DNA of 64,000 nucleotides from assembly GCA_037951105.1 (NCBI GenBank), contig JBAMJV010003786.1, positions 22,501 to 86,500 of the forward strand, written 5' to 3'. Source of the DNA: Echinarachnius parma. Taxonomy: Eukaryota > Echinodermata > Echinoidea > Clypeasteroida > Echinarachniidae. Shown one piece after another: positions 1 to 11,400 of the stretch. The notes beneath the pieces were generated by a model. It was given only the letters and a program-made list of their open reading frames with translations. It made no database searches and was not told where the DNA came from. The position numbers and the translations under genes are program-made. Each line of letters opens with the position of its first letter. Within the stretch, counting starts at the first letter, position 1.

Positions 1-1080
1 GATTCGGGTAGAGCGACTGTTGTTTGCGCACGTAAGTCACTTCTATCGGGTTTAGTACTAAATAGCCACCCCCCCTTTCCCCACTTATGCCTTGGTTTTT
101 TAGGGTTAAATACCAAACACCTTAATGACCGAATTCATCCACGCAAGATTATTTACATTGCTATGGTTATTCAGCGTTTCTCATACATTCATGTGGCGCT
201 GTTTAAAACCGCAATACTTGCATGTATGCCATCCATGATTTCATTTTCTTGTTTGTTATTACATCAATTGAAATTACCTCGAGTTATTCATCAATATCAG
301 CAAATTAAAGAAAACATACGCGGTGGTTGTTATTGTTGTACATTATACGGTTTGTGCTTTCATTCCTTGTTTTAATCATTATAAACACCATTACAGGGAA
401 AGTAAATTAGACCTATAGGCAAGAATTTATCTTTTTCCAAATTGACATAATTTGCAGGGAGCGATACAATTTCTAAAGGGATGCTCCTCTCGCTTAAAAC
501 TTAATCATGTTATTATATCTCCTGACATCAACTTAACAGCAATGAAATATGGAGTAATCTGAGGTTGTTTTTCTGATCACTAGTTGGTCTCCCCCCTTTT
601 CGCCTCTTTTTGGTTGATCAGTGAACAAAATAGTCTTTTTCAAATAAGTAGTTTGACGCCGCAGGCTACTAGCGATATTTTGGCGACTGTTGTATTCATC
701 CCTCTTTCGGACCCCTATTGTGGATGAGTATTCATTGAAAAGGATTGTACAGTTCTGTTGAAACCGAACTTTAGTAACTTAACTTGTATACGTTATTATG
801 ATTTTTGTTGTTAAATTCAACTTAACTTTAATAACCGAAACACATTATATTGACGACCTAATAAAGTAGGGCTAGGGTCATTAAAATAACGTCCATTAAC
901 ACAAGATGGCGTTATTCACACAAATAAGAATCCACCATTATTTATTTTAAATTGTTGAATATGATATTGATTTACTAGAGAGATATAATACAAACAAATA
1001 AAAGCCAATTTGATATATTTTTACTAAATAAATGCTTAACAAATATTTAAAAACCATTATATAAATTATATTAAAACCAT
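1..1080. other. No gene recognised
   Basis: AT-rich sequence without a domain-bearing frame or convincing splice-bounded exon. A 70-codon frame at 163-375 has no recognisable features. The signal-peptide exon of the downstream gene was looked for here and not found. Confidence 0.5.
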
Positions 1081-1087
1081 CATATTA

Positions 1088-1126
1088 CTCCTGACGACGG
1101 ATATTCAACCTATTCGAAACGTCGAG
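1088..1126 (+). ncRNA. Hammerhead-like ribozyme motif
   Basis: Reads CTC, CTGACGA, one extra C, a hairpin GGATA/TATTC, then GAAAC, GTC, and GAG, which pairs with the initial CTC. This is the type I hammerhead order: helix I, CUGANGA core, helix II, GAAA, palindromic ACGT as short helix III, cleavage triplet GUC. The one extra base between the core and helix II departs from the consensus, so activity is uncertain. Such motifs are known in Penelope-like elements and retrozymes; no such coding region is seen here. Confidence 0.4.
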
Positions 1127-1158
1127 CCCCTCCCTACCATCCACCCTCTCCTCGCAAT

Positions 1159-1436
1159 ACCAACAGTCCTTTCCAGGACTATTCCAACAGTCCTTTCTCG
1201 GACTACTAACAGTCCTTTCTAGGACTACCAACTGTTCTTTTTTAGGACTCTCCTAGAAAGAATACAAACAGTCCTTTTCTGGACTATCCCAACAGTCCTT
1301 TCTAGGACTACCAACAGTCCTTTCTAGGACTACCAACAGTTCTTTTTAGGACTCTCCTAGAAATAATACCAACAGTCCTTTTCAGGACTACACCAACAGT
1401 CCTTTCTAGGACTACCATAGTCCTTTTCAGGACTCA
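1159..1436. repeat. Minisatellite of self-complementary units
   Basis: About a dozen units of roughly 20-30 bases built on AACAGTCCTTTCTAGGACTA, with some units extended by TCTCCTAGAAA. Each unit holds the inverted pair AGTCC...GGACT, so every unit can fold into a small hairpin. Confidence 0.85.
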
Positions 1437-1654
1437 CCAATCCACCCATCTCATATTGCAACCGCAAACCACACGTATCATTGAAGTATTGATGTATTGC
1501 CCGCATTGATAAATCTATTTCAAAAGCAAAAAAGCAAGAATTTCAGAATTTTCATTAATGTTTCATCGAGAACAGGAAATCTCCTTGATAATAAAAAGTA
1601 TCAATGATTTGAATCAACATTAATTTATGCCTAAAAGAAGACTTGTACAACTTT

Positions 1655-1910
1655 TACAACAATTTTTTTCGAAGCCGAGACCGCGGATTTTCAACATTTT
1701 CTAGGCCGAGACCAAGATTTTTCGCAATTTTCGAGACCGAGACCATCGGTAATGATGGTCGAGACCGCGAAAATGTGGTCTGGAGACCAGCTACAAGTTG
1801 TAAAGGGGGGGGGGGGGGGGGGAGGGGGGGGGTTCAAATCCCCAAAACAGTCATTTTTTGGTCAAAGGAGGGGGGGGGGGGTGAATCCCCCCCCCCGGGT
1901 ACGCCTATGC
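1655..1910 (+). repeat. GAGACCGAGACC repeat with G and C tracts
   Basis: Contains TCGAGACCGAGACC, long G runs (1805-1832, 1869-1881), TTCAAATCCCC and a C run before GGGTACGCCTATGC. A second copy lies at 35838-36020 and inverted relatives at 62230-62470 and 62440-63440. The glycine/arginine-rich frames in it are a by-product of the repeat. Confidence 0.7.
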
Positions 1911-2227
1911 ATGAACTTACAACTTGGGATCCGACAGTAAATTACAGGTGTTGTTCAAATAGAACAGTTTGATATGTACCTGACGGATGCCCAACCATCG
2001 TCATAGCTATTGGATATAAGCCCACGTGACATGCGGATCGTCTTATAAAAACATCGATCTCATAATTATTTTCTACGATCGATTATTTATTACACTAACC
2101 GCATGTTATACGCGCATACTTATTTGGACGTTGATTCTTTACCTCCCGATGAGGTCAAATTTTGAGCAATATAAATGCAGTTATATTATTTTGTTTTATT
2201 CTTGTGTCGACTTTTGTAATTCTGCAG

Positions 2228-2443
2228 AGCCGTGTCCGCTAACCAAAGTTGTTTACGCACCCGCTGATACGTACACGGCGGTAGTGGACTACGAGCATCC
2301 CTATCTGCCGGAAGTGCTCTCCGAGTTGACCATTGACCCGCCACCGAATTCGACCTTTCACCTCGGCACGACCTTGGTCACCGTGACCCCGAGCGCCAAT
2401 GTGCTGCCGGAATACGCGTGTTCATTCAACATTACAGTACTCG
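2228..2443 (+). CDS. HYR exon 1 (short type)
   Basis: Acceptor CTGCAG precedes 2228 and donor G|GTATTT follows 2443; phase 1-1, 72 codons. The product begins AEPCPL, has STFHLGTTLVTV in the middle and ends ACSFNITVLG, which is the Cys-x-Phe-x-Val end of an HYR module. It lacks the usual TGN segment, like the next six modules. The frame is open upstream to an ATG at 2151 followed by a hydrophobic stretch, so a first exon with signal peptide is a possible but weaker reading, because that stretch is also the pyrimidine tract of the acceptor. An almost identical copy lies at 36309-36523. Confidence 0.8.
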
Positions 2444-5400
2444 GTATTTATATAATTATATATATATATTGTTTAAATGATGCAAGGAATAATCATAAAT
2501 GATTGAGAAGGAAGAATAATAGGCGTAGCTTAATAAGCATTGTTCCTCCCTTTAATCCTCCAAATGAAAAAAGGCACCAAAAGAAACCAAAGCTGTATGT
2601 ATTAGTTCGCCTTTCGTTTATACTGTTTAAATGATATATACTTAGGCTGCGTTGAATTTGATATGTGCCTTACTAATATAAATATAACTATCCTTATTTT
2701 GTTAAAACAAGCCTCCTTACAAGTTAAACTATATGTTTTTGCTTTTATCCTTATATATATTTATTTTTTCTTTGGCGTATTATGCATGGTTATTTTGAAT
2801 ATTACTGTCCAACATAATGACAATACGATTAAACATTTGATTGATATAATTATTTGAAATATTGCTAGTATTATCATAACTACTATTATTGTCATCATCA
2901 TATACAACTAACGAATGGGCTTCTTGTGATAGTCAAATCTATTACCGAGGTGGGCTCAAAATGATTATTACCCGAAGCGTAGCTGAGGGTAATAGTCATT
3001 TTGAGCCCACCGAGGTAATAGATTGCCTATCACAATCAAGCACATTCGTTAGTTGTTTTATATCACTCATCAATATCAGTGATTGTGTTCAGCTTATAGC
3101 AAAATAAGTGATAATCTCTGAATATTTCATAAAATCGCTTGTAAATTTTGATATAAAAATCAATCGACATTAAAGAAGCCAGTATGAGCCTCCAGAACCA
3201 CGGCGCATCTAATACGCTTAAAGTCATTGTTATTTTGCGCACACAATCACAAAGACGCAAAACTGAGTGCGCACCAACGCGCTGGCAGTTGCGCACATAC
3301 GCGATGAATGCGTGCTAGCGCTCCCACTGATGTGCTTATTGGCTGTCTTGGCGTTCTTCTTCCCAGGGTGTTAGTTTTTACCAGCAATGTCAATCACGTG
3401 ACTAGAACGTGTGCGCCATAGAGTACTGCACAAATTTGATCGCGTGTGCATTTTGCTTAAACACATGATCTATGGGACGAACGCGTAACGAACTTTTAGT
3501 GTTAATTTTTTGCTAACAGCCCGGTCACATGTTTGCGCGGGGATTGCGCGTGTTGTCCAAAACTATCATTTGTCAAATACAATGGTAAAACGATCTTATG
3601 AGGGATATAATAATTATTATATCCCTCATGAGAATGTTCTAGCCATGTGATTGGTCGAAAGGCCGTCACGTGTTCAAGTATAATTTCTCCCATCAAATCC
3701 CAACCTCATATAGTACTTTTGTACAGTATTTTGTCGAGGACAACGAACTTTTTGGCCCTGCCGAGGGTGTTATATTAAATTGCTGATACGCATGTAATCT
3801 CATAGGGCACGTTATTAACAACCTCTAAATGAGGAATCAGCGAACGTTTACAACCGACTTGTTTTGTTCCCATGACAACCCAGAACGCAGCGGCAGCCAA
3901 TGTGAACGCTTGTGGCAGCGCAAGTACGCGTGTGCGCGTTTGTGCGCAGAAAGGTATTGCGCTGTTGCGCAAAGTGTACGCGCAGCTACGCTTAACGTAA
4001 CAATGGTATAAGCGTCTTAGCCTTTTTTAATCATAAATCGTGTTCATGTGCAGGATTTACAAAATGAAAATAAAAGACTCGATCAATTGCTCAATATTCC
4101 AAACTGTTGAGCCCTTTGTGTTAGTTATAGGTCGTTTGTGATCCAAATAATATGAGGGATATAAAACAAATAACCAAATCTCCTTGCTCGGGTGATGGAG
4201 GCAAACTATACGCGCCTCGGTGATCTGCGAAGGTACCATCATGCCTCGGCTATCGCCTCGGCATGATAGTACCTTTGCAGATCACCTCGGCGCGTATAGT
4301 TTTGCCATCACCCTCCCAGTCGATGGTTATTTGCTTATTATCATTATAATTTGTATTACTATTATTATTATATCCCTCATAAGATCGTTTTACCATTGTA
4401 TTTGACAAATGATAGTTTTGGACAACACGCGCAATCCCCGCGCAATCACTTGACCGGGCTGTTAGCAAAAAATTAACACTAAAAGTTCGTTACGCGTTCG
4501 TCCCATAGATCATGTGTTTAAGCAAAATGCACACGCGATCAAATTTGTGCAGTGCTCTATGGCGCACACGTTCTAGTCACGTGATTGCCATTGCTGGTAA
4601 AAACTAACACCCTAGGAAGAAGAACGCCAAGACAGCCAATAAGCACATCCGTGGGAGCGTTAGCACGCATTCATTGCGTATGTGCGCAACTGCCAGCGCG
4701 TTGGTGCGCAGTCGGTTTTGCGTCTTTGTGATTGTATGCGCAAAATAACAATGACTTTAAGCGTATTAGATGCGCCCAGGTTCTGGAGCGAGGCTCATCT
4801 GGCTTCATTAATGTCGATTGATTTTTATATCAAAATTTACACGCGATTTTATGAAATATTCAAGAGATTTTCACTTATTTTGCTATAAGCTGAACACAAT
4901 CACTGATATTGATGAGTGATATAAAACAACTAACGAATGTGCTTGATTGTGATAGGCAATCTATTACCTCGGTGTGCTCAAAATGACTATTACCCTCAGC
5001 TACGCTTCGGGTAATAATCATTTTGAGCCCACCTCGGTAATAGATTTGACTATCACAAGAAGCCCATTCGTTAGTTGTATATTATTAGTAGTAGTAGCAG
5101 TAGTAGTAGTATTAATAATATCATCATGGTAATTTCTTCTTCACTTTCTCCTTCTCAATTTCATGACTATACAGCTCCCATCACCCCAGTGTGTCCAGAT
5201 GACATCCGAGTCGGTCTTCAGCTAGATGAAACCAACATGACGCAAATAAATTGGACGAACCCCGCCAATAATTACACAGACCTTATTCCCCTCAACTACA
5301 CTTACGGGGAAAGCGGCGATTACTTTCCGGTGGGGATAACGTATAATACGCTATATCGGGTCGGATTTCTCTCCGTGAACTGCACGTTCACTATTAACGT

Positions 5401-8400
5401 TGTTGGTAAGTATTATGATGTTCCATAATCTTGATGAGAATTTATCTGAGAATCGGTTAATAAAACTGTATGATGTTTCCAGATGCAATAGGTACCATCC
5501 AAACTGTTACTAGTATAGAGGTGGCCTAAACGGATACGGAAAGAGTGCTTCGATAAGTATATGAACATTATGGGAGAAAATAATAATGTATTTATATCTT
5601 AATCTTGCGATTTTTATTTTTATTTTTATGGTTGAATAAATTAAATGAAAAGAAATGTTGTTTTCAACTGTAGCTCATAGACTCGACAGGATTGTCCTTT
5701 TATCATTGAACAATGGAATTGTTACCCGCAGAGTCATCAGAAGAATGCCATCAAGTCTACGTGGCCGGACTCAGACAACGACGTACATTTTGATTGATCG
5801 ATCAATGAAGAGAGTGAAAATACATGTTTTATTCTACTTTAAACATCCCTGAACGCTCTTTGTTTTAATTCTAACACATTTGTATAGCAATCCATGATTT
5901 GTTTTCAACTATTCCATATCATGTTACCCGGATCGAGGGTCTTTAAACGTAATGTTGTCAGTCACTGTTTTTCAAAACTTTCCGTACTACATATTTTGTC
6001 TTCAACTATAAATGGTCCCCATATCATGTTACCCGGAGGGTCATCAAACGTAATGTTGTCCGGTAACTGTTTTTAAAACTACACTTTTTGGTAGAACTAA
6101 TCGGCTTCATTTATCATACATTTTCTGTTTTGAATTATCGTCATCATATGATATCATCTGACTTAGTAAAATACGCGTCATTGATTGGCAAAACACAGTC
6201 ACGTGATTAGCATGGCATGTTTGTATATCATCTGACTTAAGTTAGTAAAATACGCGTCATTGATTGGCTAAACGCGATCACGTGATTGGCATGCCATTTT
6301 TGTATGTCTCAGGGCCAGAGAGGTATGTCACCCGCATGGCGCGCGCTGCAAAAGAGATTGTATTCTGACGTCACAATGAGAACCAAAGGTACACGTATCG
6401 TATGTTGTTTTTGACTGATTTCAGTTTCAATGCATGAATGTGAATATAGCCCCCGGATTTAGCCAGATGATATAACAGTTGTTAACTTTGTCGTCGGGAA
6501 AATCATGGAATGTTCCAATCCTCGGGATTTAAAATGCTATTTCGTGAAGAAAATAAGTCCCTCTACTACGTCTCGGGACTCATAATCTTCCCTCAATATC
6601 ATTTAAAATCCCTCGGATGGAACATTCCGTGATGTTCCCTCCACCACCAGTTAACAACTGTATAATGTCACCCTTACGTTGCTTAACCGGCACGTCGAGT
6701 GATTTATTGACAGACAGGCAAACTTTTCCCATGTACTCCAGGTTTAATTTGTCATGCCTGTTCTTTTTTTCATCTTTAGCTCTAACGATTCCCGACTGTC
6801 CTGACATCCGTTTGGGCTTGTTACCCGGAGAGACTTACAAGGTTATTAACTTCACACTGCCAGATAACCCCGACTCCGATCTCTTCCCACTATCGTCTAA
6901 TAGACCGCGTGATGACGAATTCTTTCCTGGTTCAACTCAAATATTAGTTGTTTCTCCACCTTATCGTGGCTACGTCTGCTCATTTGCTGTAGTTTTAATA
7001 GGTATGTACACATCTGTTTAATTCTATTATAAATTGGTGGAAGAATCCCTGCATTCTGATTGGTCAATTAGCGTGTAAAAGTTTTTACTGATGCATTTTA
7101 CTGATGCATTTTACTGATGCATTTTACTTATGCATTTTACTTATGCATTTCACTTATGCATTTTACTGATGCATGGCTCAATTTAGTTTAAATTTTGGCA
7201 TTTTTGCGCCCATTTTATAAAACAAATGCAGCACAGGCATATTTCGTGGATCGCTAACTCTTTTAACTTTGGAAATGGTCTAAAACCCACCTGCTGCGCT
7301 CGTGGGTTTAAACCATTCCAAAGTTAAACTCGTGCATCCAATTCTTACCGATCCACTCAAGCCTGTGCATCATATGTCAAATTTGCTCTAGTGACAATCT
7401 GCCTATCAAGGCCACCTGTCTATGAAGACCACTTTATCTGTATCCGGTAGATGATTTTGGGGGTAATTTTTGTTATAATTTTTTATGTGTATTTGTTATG
7501 TATACATGTATGCATGTACCTATACATATATGTATACATCTATGTTTATTATTATCTTCTCTTTTTTTTTTTGGGGGGGGGGGGGGGGGGAGGTGGGGCA
7601 TGTTCCCTCGTTATTACTCCACTGTATGCATCCACAGAAAGAAGTATACTCGTGAACTTGTTTTTAACACTTTGTGCGCTGTGCAGTAGATCCCCCCGTG
7701 GCCAGGGATCTAGTAATATTGTCAAAATTAACAAATCTTAATCAGGAATCTAGTGGTTCTCTCATACCTTGTTGTATTTTGGTTACCAATATAAGCATGG
7801 AACATGATTATGTTTTTCGAATTTGCTTTCGCTTATAAATATATTTACGATTGAAATGTGTAAGTCAGAACATGTGACTTTAAAATGCATACAGTCGCGA
7901 ATTGAACGAAAGTGGAGTCAACTCTTTCTATAAACACGTAGCTTCGCGAGCGATATAGTTGGTATAATGTGTTCCCATTGTCATTCCAGTTCTTTCTTCG
8001 CCACCGGTTTGTCCGGCCGACCTTCAGGTTAGGCTGCAACCAGATGACGTCGACACTACTGTGAACATCACTCTTCCGGACACGAATAACAACACCGATG
8101 TATTCCCGCTGATTCTAAGCAAGCCCAGTAACGCCACTTATCCCCTGGGAGAGACCATCGTCACCGTCAGTGTCCCGTCGTATCCAGAGTTGAATTGCAG
8201 CTTTGCCATCGCTGTTGTCGGTAAGTGTCGAGAATGCCGTTTATATACATTTTAAGGACAGTACGTAATTGCACGCTGGTTTTGAGCAGGACTTTGAGCT
8301 AGGCCAATGTTAATATAAGTTGTTTTACAGTCCAAGAACAGATACAGAATCGAATCAATAAAGAAACAAGAAATACCAAACAAATTTTTTAAAGTGATAT

Positions 8401-11400
8401 TCGTTTGTCTCGCAATGTATGGTCAACAAGAGATCTAAAAGATCACGACGTTTCGTGCGCCGCTGCAACACTTCGTCAGGTGATATAATGTAATGTAAGC
8501 AAGACAAACGAATATCACTAGCGATATTATTTCCGATACTATATCCGCAATGAGTAATATATTTAGTAAGATATATCTTATTTGGTAAATACAACATTAA
8601 ATATTGTTTTAATGTATAACTTTTTTCTACCATCAGTCTCCTTGATAGTTTTAATGTTCATATTTATGAAAAGTCTCTTTTGTTTTAATTCCGAGGGAAC
8701 ATAATGGCATTTCTTAACTTAAAATCCAACCTCATCACTTATCCATTTTTGCACTTGCCAACAAAGAGTCTAGATCCCTTTAAAGGTAAGCTTAACATCT
8801 ATGTGAAACACCCCCGGGATTAATAATAATCCAAAACATACAATATTATTATTATGATGTTTATTTATTCTCCTATATAATACTTAATCTTTTTCCCGCT
8901 GTATTGTTACCATAGCTCCTACACCTCTGGTGTGTCCAAATGACATCCGAGTCGGACTTCTACTGGATGAAACCAACATGACCCAAGTGAATTGGACAGC
9001 CCTACCCAATAATTTCACAGCCGAATTTCCCATCAGCTACACTCATGGGGAAAGCGGCGATTACTCTCCGGTGGGGATAACGTACAATACGCTATATCGG
9101 GACGAATACCCGTCCGTTAACTGTACTTTCACTATCAACGTTGTCGGTAAGTTTATCTCTCTATATGGCCATGTTGCAGAAAGAGATATAATCGATTGTA
9201 AGTTACAACTAATTGTAAAGTCAGACAATTTGAACGTGTTAACCAATCATATTTGCGCATTTGGAACACATGATCTGACTTACAATTAATTGTAACTTAT
9301 CCTATTAGGCACTAATTTGGCATCATCTGAACAGTGGCCCAACAAGTATTTTTCCGAGTAAATTCTGACGATAAAGCAACTCCATCATGCCAATATTGTA
9401 TTTCTTGTTCATGAGGGGAATTCTAATTTCTTTTCATTTATTGTTCTAACGTGTCATGTATAATTGTCCTGATAGTCACGTGTCTATTACATTCACTTCA
9501 GATCATTAGTGGCGCAGATTTGACTTAGAAGTCACATTTATTATTGTTACTAAGCAACCCATCTGGAACTATTGTTTACAATAATTTGAATTGTTCGTAT
9601 AGCTTATTTCCGATAATGTGAATCGAAATGTATTTTTTAAAATTTCTGTTTAGATTCTTAAATATCCGTTGAGTTCCGTGTGATTTCTCGTACTAAAAGG
9701 TCATCCCGACAAAAACAACGTTACGCTGCTGGATCCAATTGAGACGGTTAGATGAGTGGTCTGGAATATTCGCATGTGCGATCGTTACTTACCCTCATAT
9801 GTGTGGATTACCTGTTCTGTTTTAACATTCAGCGCTGACGATTCCTACGTGCCCGGATGATGTTCGTCTCGGTTTGTTACCCGGAGAGTCATCTAAGGTT
9901 GTCAACTTTACGATACTAAACCCAGACCCCGACCTCTACCCATTCGAGACGATGGGTGGACAAAGCGGTGATGAATTCTTCCCTGTAGCTACTCCAATAA
10001 AACAAAGTCGGGTCAACCCGTTTTACCACGTAACATCGCGAGCGATTTCGTTTTTTATTTCTTTTCACAGCCCCTTCGCAACCGATTTGTCCAGCCGATA
10101 TTCAGGAAAGGCTTGAGCCAGGTGGCGTCAACGCTATTGTGAACATCACCCTTCCCGATACGAATGTCGACACCGATGTATTCCCGCTGATTCTAAGCAA
10201 GCCCAATGTGGACACTTATCCACTGGGAGAGACCATCGTTACCGTTAGTGTCATGTGGTATCCAGGGATGAATTGCAGCTTTGCCGTCAATATTGCCGGT
10301 AAGTGCCGAGGGAGGGTGTCTTAAGGAAAGGTTTCAGGAAAAACGTATTATTTGCCGTTTGAACAAAAAGAGAGCGCGTTATATTACCGATCCAAGTGTT
10401 CAGCAGGAACATTTCGTGAACTGGTATACAGACTAATCCGAATACCAGCATTTTGTTAACGTTGGAAGAAAGTTTAAATACTCAATTAAAATAAAACCCG
10501 TAAAATGGTCAGGCCTAACCACTGGTCCCTCGCACCTTTGTCACGTGGAATCCAGGGCTGAACTTAATTTCCAACAAAACTGCACATAGGACATAGTCCC
10601 ACTACACCGTTACCCCCCCCCCCCCCCCCCCCCACCCCGTTTATCCGGAGGTCTCGGGTTCGAATCCCGTTGGAATCCCATTTTCTTTGCTCATTTTTAA
10701 TCACAATATATTTCTGGTCAGTTTATTTATATGTTTGAATTAATTATTAAAAAAAGCTGCATCACTTCGGTGATCCCTCGCATATATCCCCAAGTTGATT
10801 TATATCCTTCGGGTTTATGTCAGGTTTATAATAGCTTCTGACCTTACGAGCAATGAAAATTAAGGGGTTTCTATCTGACGAATGCCGTCATAGGGTTTTC
10901 TATAGCCCAGTCGGTAAGAGCACCGGTCTAGCAATCCGGAGGTCTCGGGTTCGAATCCCGTTGGAATCCCATTTTCTTTGCTCAATGCGGAGAAATGTGA
11001 CAATACGGTAAGTGTATCTAGCAAATCTTGGAGTCCCATGACGATTCATTTCACGCGAAACAGAGTCAAATGAAAAGTATCCTACTAGTCCATTCCGAAC
11101 TTGTTCCGCATCATTTCGTTTGCCTGATAGTACCTTCCGGATGTCAAACGTATATAAAACGAAAGGAGAAACGTTGCAGTGGGACTCGGCTATTAACAAC
11201 GTTAAGGTTATATCTTATCTTGTGAGTGCAGCACCATTTAGAACTTGTATTCTGCTATAATTTGACTGGCATTAATCAGATATTGCATCTTTTAATCGCC
11301 TTTAAATTAATTTGTACCTGTTAATGAATCTCGAGCTTCGGTATACTATTTGTCCGTCATCGTGTCAAAAATCATACAAATATGAGCAGGCAATCCTTAT

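Noticed and set aside
163-375. 70-codon frame as a signal-peptide exon of the HYR gene
   Set aside because: No clear hydrophobic core with cleavage site, no fitting phase-1 donor, and no supporting copy in the duplicated segment.
1159-1436. CRISPR-like array
   Set aside because: Units are directly joined, self-complementary and lack unique spacers; the genome is eukaryotic.
2026-2502. 158-codon frame as a complete small gene
   Set aside because: It is HYR exon 1 extended into the intron on both sides; the part before 2228 is a pyrimidine-rich acceptor region and the frame is not kept in the second copy.
10895-10970. Functional tRNA gene (anticodon arm reads like tRNA-Ala)
   Set aside because: A and B boxes are present but the acceptor stem does not pair, and the downstream sequence is shared with a second partial copy, so it is a SINE.
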